The notes under the pieces are model-generated. The model saw only the letters and a list, made by a program, of their open reading frames with translations, ran no database searches and had not been told where the DNA came from. From an uncultured Ruminococcus sp. (lineage in GTDB: Bacteria > Bacillota > Clostridia > Oscillospirales > Acutalibacteraceae): DNA of 7,877 bases. Below are positions 1 through 6,562 of this stretch, one piece after another. The stretch is taken from NCBI GenBank assembly GCA_902803125.1, contig CADCOZ010000264.1, positions 1 to 7,877 on the forward strand. The letters are read 5' to 3'. The first letter of the stretch is position 1; the number at the start of each line of letters is the position of its first letter. The position numbers were made by a program, and so were the translations under genes.

Positions 1-9
1 ACCTCAATC

Positions 10-95
10 AACATTATTCTTTATTCTGCCCGAAATTCGCTGATTTGACCTATAGCAGCATTATTATTTATTCGTTATTCTTTATTATTTATTTC
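10..95. repeat. AT-rich degenerate repeat tract downstream of cca
   Basis: This intergenic stretch contains no gene that I can support. On the minus strand, immediately after the cca stop, it reads as degenerate runs of GAATAA/AATAAT units, including GAATAACGAATAA. The same units form a cleaner heptamer microsatellite at 7737-7771. The last codons and stop of cca (GCAGAATAA) recur almost unchanged about 75 nt downstream, at roughly 15-30. I found no GC-rich hairpin followed by a U-tract, so no terminator for cca is visible in the window. The repeat assignment is by eye and the boundaries are approximate. Confidence 0.4.
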
Positions 96-1433
96 TTATT
101 CTGCCAACAGCGTTTTCGCTTTTTTAATATGCAACTCTTTTTCGTTCGGAAGGGTGCCGTCAATCACATCTTCCAACAGCAACTGAAGAATCCGTCCGAT
201 ATCTTTTCCGTTTTTGATGCCAATAGCTTTCAAATCCTGCCCATTGACAGCCAGCATTTTCAGGGTATACGCCGTGGAAGTCTTCATAATTTCATCACAA
301 AGTGCTGACAGCTGATCAAAGTACACATCGGCCTTTTCTGCCGCTGAAACGTCTTTGGCCTGACAATCTGCCCGCTGTAACCTGATTAACTGCGGCATAA
401 GCGTATCGCCCGTTTCACTCAATAACCGGCGAACAGAAGCCGCCTTCAAAGCCGGATACCTGTCATGCAGTCCCACCAGCTGTTTGACCTGCTGAATCGT
501 GTTATTATCATACTTCAGACGCTTTAAGATGATACCGGCCAACCGCTGACTCTCGGCAGGATGTCCATAAAAATGCCCTATACCCTGTTCATCGACTGTA
601 AAGGTATTCGGCTTTCCAATATCGTGCAGCAGAGCCGCCAGCCGCAGAACCTTGTCTTTGGGTGTATGGGCAATCACCTTTACAGTGTGTGTCCAAACAT
701 CATAGGCGTGATGCGGATTTTTTTGGTCAAAACCAATCATCGGTTCAATTTCCGGTATAAATACGGCAATTACGTCCGGAAATGTCATCAAAATTTCTTC
801 GGCACTGTCCCCCAACAGCAGTTTGTTAAGTTCGGCATTGATTCTTTCGGCAGAAATATGGTGAAGCAATTCCTTGTTTCGATGAATAGCGGCGGCTGTT
901 TCTTCTTCAATACGGAACCCGAAACGGGACGCAAAACGCAAAGCCCGCATAATACGCAGACCGTCCTCCTGAAAGCGTTCGTCCGGATTGCCAACACAGC
1001 GAATGACTTTTTGCTGTAAATCCTCTGCCCCGCCAAAACAATCCAGTAACCCTTCCGTATCGTTATACGCCAAGGCATTGATGGTAAAATCCCGCCGCCG
1101 CAAATCCTCCCGTACATCTGTCACAAATGTGACGCTGGAAGGCCGTCTGTTGTCCGTATAACTGCCGTCTGTGCGGAAAGTTGTGATTTCATAGTTTTCA
1201 CCGTGATACCGCACGGTAACCGTGCCGTGCTTCAAGCCGTTTTCGATGATATTGGGCAATTGAAGGGTATCCAGTGTTTCCTGCGGCAAGGCAGACGTGC
1301 AGATATCCCAATCTTCCGGTGTTTGATGCAGTAAGGTATCCCGAATACAGCCGCCCACCGCATAGGCATGATAGCCGGCTTGCTGTAAGCGGTGCATCAG
1401 GTATTGTACATTTTCGGGAATGACAATCGTCAA
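96..1433 (-). CDS. cca: CCA tRNA nucleotidyltransferase (class II, with HD domain)
   Basis: The 445-residue protein adds or repairs the 3'-terminal CCA of tRNAs in the cytoplasm, using CTP and ATP without a nucleic acid template. The class II nucleotidyltransferase head is clear. It has VGGCIRD at 26-32, the metal-binding EDWDI at 40-44, RRRDFTINALAYN at 112-124, and the nucleotide-selecting ERFQEDGLR at 152-160. A helical neck and body follow. An HD-type region at about 245-325 has WTH at 247-249, LLHDIGK at 268-274 and GHP at 290-292, as in many Firmicutes CCA enzymes that may also have phosphohydrolase activity. The complete EDxxR motif favours full CCA addition over A-only addition. The length is normal for this architecture. 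The start is TTG at 1431-1433, preceded by AAGGAGG with a 9-nt gap. It follows secG on the same strand, with a terminator-like hairpin between them. Confidence 0.95.
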   Translation of the reverse strand: MTIVIPENVQYLMHRLQQAGYHAYAVGGCIRDTLLHQTPEDWDICTSALPQETLDTLQLPNIIENGLKHGTVTVRYHGENYEITTFRTDGSYTDNRRPSSVTFVTDVREDLRRRDFTINALAYNDTEGLLDCFGGAEDLQQKVIRCVGNPDERFQEDGLRIMRALRFASRFGFRIEEETAAAIHRNKELLHHISAERINAELNKLLLGDSAEEILMTFPDVIAVFIPEIEPMIGFDQKNPHHAYDVWTHTVKVIAHTPKDKVLRLAALLHDIGKPNTFTVDEQGIGHFYGHPAESQRLAGIILKRLKYDNNTIQQVKQLVGLHDRYPALKAASVRRLLSETGDTLMPQLIRLQRADCQAKDVSAAEKADVYFDQLSALCDEIMKTSTAYTLKMLAVNGQDLKAIGIKNGKDIGRILQLLLEDVIDGTLPNEKELHIKKAKTLLAE

Positions 1434-1442
1434 GAGAAAATC

Positions 1443-1449
1443 CCTCCTT
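1443..1449 (-). promoter_or_regulatory. Ribosome binding site supporting the TTG start of cca
   Basis: AAGGAGG on the minus strand lies 9 nt before TTG at 1431-1433. The frame has no earlier usable start close to a Shine-Dalgarno sequence, and the GGC-x-RD motif begins about 26 residues in, as expected for the family. This fixes TTG as the start. The site begins only 4 nt after the U-tract of the upstream hairpin. Confidence 0.85.
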
Positions 1450-1453
1450 GATG

Positions 1454-1488
1454 AAAAAGCATCTCCAATGCTTTCACATTGAAGATGC
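1454..1488 (-). terminator. Terminator-like hairpin between secG and cca
   Basis: In the minus-strand transcript, GCAUCUUCAAUG and CAUUGGAGAUGC pair as a continuous 12-bp stem with one U-G pair. They close a 6-nt loop (UGAAAG) and are followed at once by five U residues (1454-1458). This is the form of a Rho-independent terminator, and it would end the secG transcript about 38 nt after its stop. It lies only 4 nt before the cca ribosome binding site, so cca transcription from upstream must read through it. Stem GC content is moderate, so the efficiency may be partial. Confidence 0.75.
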
Positions 1489-1525
1489 CGAGAATGGTTT
1501 AGTGAAAATTGTTGGATAATTACTA

Positions 1526-2140
1526 TCAGGCAGCTGTGCTTTCAGCAGGCTCTGCTTCAGAAGACACTGTTTCTGAACCTTCAGCAGAGGTTTCCTCAGA
1601 AGTCTGTGAAGTCACCGCAGAAGACTCTTCAGTTGTCTGTGAGGTTTCAGCAGAAGTTTCCTCAGAGGTCTGTGAAGTTACCGCAGAGGACTCTTCAGTT
1701 GTCTGTGAAGTCACCGCAGAAGATTCTTCAGAGGTCTGTGAAGTCACCGCAGAGGACTCTTCAGTTGTCTGTGAGGTTACCTCAGAGGTTTCACCGGAAG
1801 TCTGTGAACCTTCCGCAGAGGTTTCACCTTCTGACACATCTGATACCACAGAAGTTTCGGAAGAAATGCTTTCGCCGGTATTGGAACTGTTCTTGCCGCC
1901 AAAATACAGGATTGCATTCAGTACAACGACAGAAATAAAGAATCCGACAGCTACGAACTTCGTAATTTTTGCAAACATTGCATCGGCAGTTTTTGCTTTT
2001 CCACGCTTTGCAAAGGAATCTGCACCGCCGGTAATCGTACCCAGACCGGCATCATGACCCTCCTGAAGGATGATAACGATAATCATCACAACAGATAACA
2101 GCAAAACAATGGCACCAATGATAATTTCCCAAACGCCCAT
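1526..2140 (-). CDS. secG: SecG preprotein translocase subunit with long Ser/Thr/Glu-rich repeat tail
   Basis: SecG is the small accessory subunit of the SecYEG membrane channel and assists SecA-driven protein export. The core is recognisable in residues 1-82. It comprises transmembrane helix 1 (about 5-26), the conserved loop LQEGHDAGLGTITGG (25-39) with SFAKRGKAKT (42-51), and transmembrane helix 2 (about 62-80). Typical SecG proteins have about 75-110 residues, whereas this one has 204. Residues 83-204 are a low-complexity tail of Ser, Thr, Glu, Gln, Ala and Val, mostly 11-residue repeats (111-187). By known SecG topology (both ends outside), the tail should be extracytoplasmic, which is an inference here. 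The ATG start has AGGAGG 9 nt upstream (2150-2155), and a good promoter lies 50 nt upstream. The gene ends in tandem stops TGA-TAG-TAA (1520-1528). Confidence 0.92.
   Translation of the reverse strand: MGVWEIIIGAIVLLLSVVMIIVIILQEGHDAGLGTITGGADSFAKRGKAKTADAMFAKITKFVAVGFFISVVVLNAILYFGGKNSSNTGESISSETSVVSDVSEGETSAEGSQTSGETSEVTSQTTEESSAVTSQTSEESSAVTSQTTEESSAVTSQTSEETSAETSQTTEESSAVTSQTSEETSAEGSETVSSEAEPAESTAA
1580..1810 (-). repeat. 33-bp tandem repeats in the secG tail
   Basis: Seven consecutive 11-residue units follow the pattern T-S-Q-T-(T/S)-E-E-(S/T)-S-A-(V/E), covering SecG residues 111-187. The outermost first unit is the most divergent. TTEESSAV and TSEE-type units alternate, giving a higher-order period of 66 bp. 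For example, the sequence starting at 1662 recurs at 1728 with one difference over roughly 47 nt. This points to recent expansion by duplication of unit pairs. Copy number may vary between strains. Confidence 0.9.
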
Positions 2141-2189
2141 ATTAAAAATCCTCCTAATTTAAGTAGCTTTCGCTGAATCATACTTGTTT

Positions 2190-2218
2190 ATAATAGCACA
2201 ATCCTTTGATAAAATCAA
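2190..2218 (-). promoter_or_regulatory. Promoter of secG (sigma-A type, extended -10)
   Basis: On the minus strand, the -35 box TTGATT (2213-2218), a 17-bp spacer and the -10 box TATTAT (2190-2195) form a housekeeping promoter. TG precedes the -10 by one base (TGCTATTAT), an extended -10. It lies about 50 nt upstream of the secG ATG and downstream of the parC stop, so secG can be its own transcription unit. A perfect 5-3-5 dyad, TTGAT-AAA-ATCAA on the plus strand (2206-2218), overlaps the -35 and could be an operator, though this is only a possibility. Confidence 0.75.
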
Positions 2219-2276
2219 GTATAAGAAAGCATTTTTTTCCTGTTTCTCTATTTTTCTTTCCTGTATGAAAGACTTA

Positions 2277-4538
2277 TTAACTGTTTTTGTCGGAACCGTC
2301 AAACGAAATCTGTTCACCGGCTTCTTCTGCCCCCAACAGCTGACCGACAGCCGGCAGATTTTTGGCACGATAGCGTTCGGGCTTTTTGAACTTTCCTTCC
2401 GGATAGACCGAAGCCGCCACAATACGGTGACCCTTTTTCAGCTTCATAACCGCCACTCCTTGTGTATTGCGGGACGTTTTGGCCATCAGGTCACCGGCTT
2501 TGATGATCAGCAGCCGTCCGGAAGAGGCCTGCAATAAAATGTCCGTGTCATCATCTTCCACAAACAGTACCGCCGCTAACTTGTCTTTATCCGAATACGC
2601 CCCTGTCAGCTTTTTGCGGTTGGTCTTGGTGGCATAGGCTTCCAAAGGTATTTTGGCGGCCTTGCCGTTTTCAAAGAAGAAGAACACATAGCCGTGATAG
2701 TCTTTGGTGGCCACCATGTAAACGGCGTTTTCCTCTTCATCAAAACCGAGTTTGGAAGGAATGTATTCGCCTAAAATACTGGCCTTGGTGTCGGCGAACT
2801 GCAAACCCTTGGCTTTATACGCCTGCTGACGGTCAGAGAAGAAAATCAAATCCGTGTTGGCGGTGGTTTCAATATGCTCTAAGATACTGTCGCCTTCTTT
2901 GAGTTTCTGCTCACCGCCCATTCGCAGGGACAGCGGCGTAATTTTCTTGAAGTAGCCTTCCTTGGTGAAGAACAGGTTGACCGGATAATCCGGCACCTCT
3001 TCCTCTGCATCCTCTTCCTCGATATCGTCCGCATAGATAATCATGCTTTTGCGGGGCTGACCGTACTTTTTGATGATGTTTTCCAACTCTTTGATAATGA
3101 TGTTCTTGATTTTCTTATTACTGCCGAGAATGGACTCCAGTTCGGCAATATCCTTTTCCAGCTGTTCAATATCGGCGGTGTGCTTGAGAATGTACTCCCG
3201 ATTCAAATGCCGCAGTTTGATTTCCGCCACATATTCCGCCTGTATTGCATCAATGTCAAAGCCTTCCATCAGGTGCGGCACTACCTGACTTTCTTCTTCG
3301 GTCTGACGGATAATGCGGATAGCCTTGTCAATATCCAGCAGAATCTTGGCAAGACCCCGCAAAAGATGGAGCTTATCCTGCTTTTTGTGCAGGTCAAAAT
3401 ACGTTCTGCGTTTGACACATTCCATACGGAAGGCCGACCATTCATTCAGCAGTTCCCGTACCCCCAGTACACGGGGCGTTCCGGCAATCAGAACATTGAA
3501 GTTGCAGGAAAAGCTGTCCTCCAGCGGTGTCATTTTATACAGCTTCTGCATGAGTTTTTCGGGATTGGTCTGGCGTTTCAAATCAATCGTGATTTTCAAG
3601 CCGTCAATACCTGTTTCGTCACGGATATCGGATATTTCACGGATTTTTCCCTGCTTGACCAAATCCACCACTTTTTCGATGACCGCTTCGCAGGTGGTTG
3701 TCTGCGGAATGCTGAGAATGTCAATACAGTTGGCGTATTGGTCATAGGTATAGCGGCCCCGCAGGCGGATACTGCCCCGTCCGGTACGATAGATATTCTC
3801 TATAACCTGCCTGTCATAAATAACCTGCGCCCCTCCCACAAAGTCGGGAGCCAACAGCGTGGAAAGAATATCAAAGTCAGGGTCTTTCAGCAGACCGATG
3901 GTCGTGCGGCAGACTTCTTCCAAGTTAAAGGAACAAATCGAACTGGCCATACCAACGGCAATACCCGTGTTGGCATTGACCAAAACAGACGGGAAAGCGG
4001 CGGGCAGAAGGGACGGCTCTTTCAGGGTGTTGTCATAGTTGTCGACAAAATCCACGGTATCCTTGTCAATATCGCCGAATAGTTCGGCACAAATCGGATC
4101 GAGTTTGGCTTCGGTATAACGGGAAGCCGCCCATGCCATATCACGGCTGTAGGCCTTGCCGAAATTGCCCTTGGAATCGACAAACGGGTGCAGTAACGCC
4201 TCATAGCCCCGACTGAGCCGCACCATCGTATCATAGATAGCGGCATCGCCGTGGGGATTCAGCTTCATGGTCTGACCGACAATGTTGGCGGATTTGGTGC
4301 GGGTACTGCCCAGCAGTCCCATTTTATACATCGTAAACAGCAGTTTGCGGTGGGACGGCTTGAAGCCGTCAATTTCGGGAATGGCACGAGAAAGGATAAT
4401 ACTCATCGCATACGGCATGAAGTTCTCCTGAAGGGTATGTGCAATTTTTTCCTCCACTACCTCGCCGGCTCCCGCAATATATCCTTGTACCTTCGGTGCG
4501 GATGAGGCACCGCCCGTACTCTTCTTTTTCCTTGCCAT
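2277..4538 (-). CDS. parC: Type IIA topoisomerase subunit A (ParC-like, divergent)
   Basis: This is the DNA-cleaving and -rejoining subunit of an ATP-dependent topoisomerase, acting with the ParE-like partner encoded 28 nt upstream. The breakage-reunion domain spans about 30-500. It contains DGFKPSHRKLLF (57-68), PHGDAAIYDT (95-104), the catalytic RY pair with Tyr141 (ASRYTEAKL), and LLPAAFPSVLVN (177-188). A coiled-coil-rich segment (about 430-492) and an acidic linker (504-515, EDDIEEEDAEEE-like) lead to a short beta-pinwheel-like C-terminal region (about 518-720). The region corresponding to the GyrA box has RMGGEQKLKEGD (539-550) and no QRRGGKG, which argues against a supercoiling gyrase and for a topoisomerase IV-type decatenase. 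Its 753 residues are shorter than most GyrA. The position of the quinolone-contact Ser83 of E. coli GyrA is Ala99. The start is ATG with AGGAG 9 nt upstream (4548-4552). It ends in TAA-TAA. The fold is certain, but the ParC label is by motif only. Confidence 0.88.
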   Translation of the reverse strand: MARKKKSTGGASSAPKVQGYIAGAGEVVEEKIAHTLQENFMPYAMSIILSRAIPEIDGFKPSHRKLLFTMYKMGLLGSTRTKSANIVGQTMKLNPHGDAAIYDTMVRLSRGYEALLHPFVDSKGNFGKAYSRDMAWAASRYTEAKLDPICAELFGDIDKDTVDFVDNYDNTLKEPSLLPAAFPSVLVNANTGIAVGMASSICSFNLEEVCRTTIGLLKDPDFDILSTLLAPDFVGGAQVIYDRQVIENIYRTGRGSIRLRGRYTYDQYANCIDILSIPQTTTCEAVIEKVVDLVKQGKIREISDIRDETGIDGLKITIDLKRQTNPEKLMQKLYKMTPLEDSFSCNFNVLIAGTPRVLGVRELLNEWSAFRMECVKRRTYFDLHKKQDKLHLLRGLAKILLDIDKAIRIIRQTEEESQVVPHLMEGFDIDAIQAEYVAEIKLRHLNREYILKHTADIEQLEKDIAELESILGSNKKIKNIIIKELENIIKKYGQPRKSMIIYADDIEEEDAEEEVPDYPVNLFFTKEGYFKKITPLSLRMGGEQKLKEGDSILEHIETTANTDLIFFSDRQQAYKAKGLQFADTKASILGEYIPSKLGFDEEENAVYMVATKDYHGYVFFFFENGKAAKIPLEAYATKTNRKKLTGAYSDKDKLAAVLFVEDDDTDILLQASSGRLLIIKAGDLMAKTSRNTQGVAVMKLKKGHRIVAASVYPEGKFKKPERYRAKNLPAVGQLLGAEEAGEQISFDGSDKNS

Positions 4539-4566
4539 AATTCTTTTCTCCTATGCGTCATCGGTG

Positions 4567-6558
4567 TCAGGAAACATCTAAGTTGTCAATGTATTTATAG
4601 CCGTTCTCGACAATGAAATCTCTTCGGTCGCTCAGGCTGTCACCCAGCAGAATATCAAAGATTGCCGAGGTTTTGGCCGCATCATCCGGCATAATTTTAA
4701 TCAGCCGTCTGGTGGCGGGGTTCATCGTGGTCAGACTCATCATTTCCGGTTCGTTTTCACCCAATCCTTTGGAACGCTGTATGGTGAATTTCTGCTCCCC
4801 GATTTCCACTAAGAAGCGTTCCTTTTCGGCTTCGGTATAGGCAAAATAAACCCGCTCTTTGGTGGTGATTTCATACAAAGGTGATTCGGCAATAAAAACC
4901 TTGCCTTCTTTGATCAGCGTTGGCACCAAGCGATAAATCATCGTCAGCAGTAATGTTCGGATATGGAACCCGTCCACGTCCGCATCGGTGCAGAAAATGA
5001 TTTTGTTCCACCGCAGCAGCTCCATATCAAACGAGGCCAAGTCTTTGTTGGCTTTGGATTTAACTTCCACGCCGCACCCCAGCACCTTCAATAAATCCGT
5101 GATGATCTCGCTTTTGAAAATCTTGTCGTAATCGGCTTTCAGACAGTTCAGAATCTTGCCGCGAATCGGAATGATTGCCTGAAAATCGGGATTTCTGGCC
5201 TGTTTACAAGCGCCCAAAGCGGAATCACCTTCCACGATGAACAGCTCCCGCTCGGACTTATCTTTACTGCGGCAGTCCACAAACTTCGCCACACGGCCGG
5301 TCATATCCATCGTACCCGCCAAGGTCTTGCGGATATTCAAACGGGTCTTTTCGGCACTTTCACGGCTTCGCTTGTTAATCATCACCTGATTGGCAATTTT
5401 TTCCGCATCCATTTTATTTTCGATGAAATACACTTCCAACTGATGCCGCAGGTATTCTGTCATCGCCTCCTGAATGCCCTTATTGGTGATAGCCTTCTTG
5501 GTCTGGTTCGCATAAGAGGTCACATTCGAGAAGGAAGAAATCACAATGATCAAACAGTCCTTGATGTCATCAAAGCTGATGCGGCTTTCGTTTTTGTTGT
5601 AGCGGCCTGTCTGCTTGAGATAAGCGTCCAGCGAGTACAAAAACGCACTGCGGACAGCCTTTTCAGGAGCGCCGCCGTATTCCAGCCAACTGGAGTTATG
5701 ATAGTATTCTGCGGCACTGACACGGTTGGAAAACGCCAGAGCGATATGGAATTTCGCTTTATACGGCGGCTTGTCGTCACGGTCACTGACGGTTCTTTCC
5801 GTCTGCCATGACTGGATAGAGGACAGGGCTTCTTCGCCGGCCAGTTCCCGCACATGGTCAACAATCCCGTCCGCATAGCAAAATTCGGTTTCGGTAAACT
5901 GACCGTTTTCCTGCTGTGAGCGATACAAAAACCGCAGTCCTGCGTTAACGATGGCCTGCCGCTTGATGGTATCTAAAAAGTAGGCATCGTCAATATCAAT
6001 ATCGGTAAAGACTTCCAAATCCGGTTTCCAGCGAATGCGGGTACCGGTTTTTTTGCCGCTGTAGGGTTCTTTTTGCAAGCCGCCGATATTCTCGCCCTTT
6101 TCAAAATGCAGGGTAAAGCGGGTGCCGTCACGCCGGATATCCACGTCCATATATTCGGAAGAATACTGTGTGGAGCATAAGCCCAGACCGTTCAAGCCCA
6201 GTGAAAATTCATAGCTTTCGGCTTCCAGGTTGTTATACTTGCCGCCGGCATACAGTTCGCAGAACACCAGTTCCCAATTGTAGCGTTCCTCGTTTTTATT
6301 GTAATCAACAGGAATACCCCTGCCGAAGTCCTCAATTTCAATCGAATGGTCGGCATATCTCGTGACGATAATATCCCGTCCATAACCTTCTCTGGCCTCA
6401 TCAATGGAATTGGAGAGAATTTCAAACACCGAATGCTGACATCCCTCGATACCGTCCGACCCAAAAATAACCGCCGGTCTTTTCCGTACCCTGTCAGCTC
6501 CCTTCAGCGAAGTAATACTCTCATTCCCATAATGATGCTGTCCTGCCTTCTTTGCCAA
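4567..6558 (-). CDS. parE: Type IIA topoisomerase subunit B (ParE-like, divergent)
   Basis: This is the ATP-hydrolysing subunit that drives strand passage with the ParC-like protein; the two genes form an operon. The GHKL ATPase domain shows RVRKRPAVIFG (23-33), FEILSNSIDEA (45-55, with the expected Glu46 and Asn50), EDFGRGIPVD (76-85), an ATP-lid region LGLNGLGL (120-127), and the transducer QTK at 352-354. The TOPRIM domain has VEGDSALGACKQ (442-453, Glu443), PIRGKILN (464-471) and TDADVDG (524-530, Asp525/Asp527). IQRSKGLGENEPE (593-605) follows. At 663 residues the length fits ParE or short GyrB. All catalytic acids are present, but several normally invariant positions differ from classic GyrB/ParE: DNGRG is DFGRG, GGLHG is LGLNG, and SAGG is SALG. 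The start is TTG (6556-6558). There is no other Met or near-start before the ATPase motifs, and an in-frame TGA lies immediately upstream. Confidence 0.9.
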   Translation of the reverse strand: MAKKAGQHHYGNESITSLKGADRVRKRPAVIFGSDGIEGCQHSVFEILSNSIDEAREGYGRDIIVTRYADHSIEIEDFGRGIPVDYNKNEERYNWELVFCELYAGGKYNNLEAESYEFSLGLNGLGLCSTQYSSEYMDVDIRRDGTRFTLHFEKGENIGGLQKEPYSGKKTGTRIRWKPDLEVFTDIDIDDAYFLDTIKRQAIVNAGLRFLYRSQQENGQFTETEFCYADGIVDHVRELAGEEALSSIQSWQTERTVSDRDDKPPYKAKFHIALAFSNRVSAAEYYHNSSWLEYGGAPEKAVRSAFLYSLDAYLKQTGRYNKNESRISFDDIKDCLIIVISSFSNVTSYANQTKKAITNKGIQEAMTEYLRHQLEVYFIENKMDAEKIANQVMINKRSRESAEKTRLNIRKTLAGTMDMTGRVAKFVDCRSKDKSERELFIVEGDSALGACKQARNPDFQAIIPIRGKILNCLKADYDKIFKSEIITDLLKVLGCGVEVKSKANKDLASFDMELLRWNKIIFCTDADVDGFHIRTLLLTMIYRLVPTLIKEGKVFIAESPLYEITTKERVYFAYTEAEKERFLVEIGEQKFTIQRSKGLGENEPEMMSLTTMNPATRRLIKIMPDDAAKTSAIFDILLGDSLSDRRDFIVENGYKYIDNLDVS

Positions 6559-6562
6559 TCAA

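Noticed and set aside
1489..1525. Promoter for cca between secG and the hairpin
   Set aside because: Candidate -10 sequences such as TAATTA, paired with CTGAAA, match the consensus too weakly to call.
1526..1900. secG tail as an independent surface or repeat protein gene
   Set aside because: It is in frame with the SecG core, with no internal start preceded by a ribosome binding site.
1509..2057. Plus-strand ORF of 182 codons opposite secG
   Set aside because: It exists because the 33-bp tandem repeats stay open in several frames. The minus frame has the SecG core, promoter and ribosome binding site.
2254..2276. Small hairpin UCUUUC/GAAAGA after the parC stop as a terminator
   Set aside because: In the minus transcript the 6-bp stem is followed by A residues, not U, so it is not an intrinsic terminator. 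No other terminator for parEC was found.
3180..4082. Long plus-strand ORF (300 codons) opposite parC
   Set aside because: It is a shadow frame within a strongly conserved catalytic gene, with no recognisable domain.
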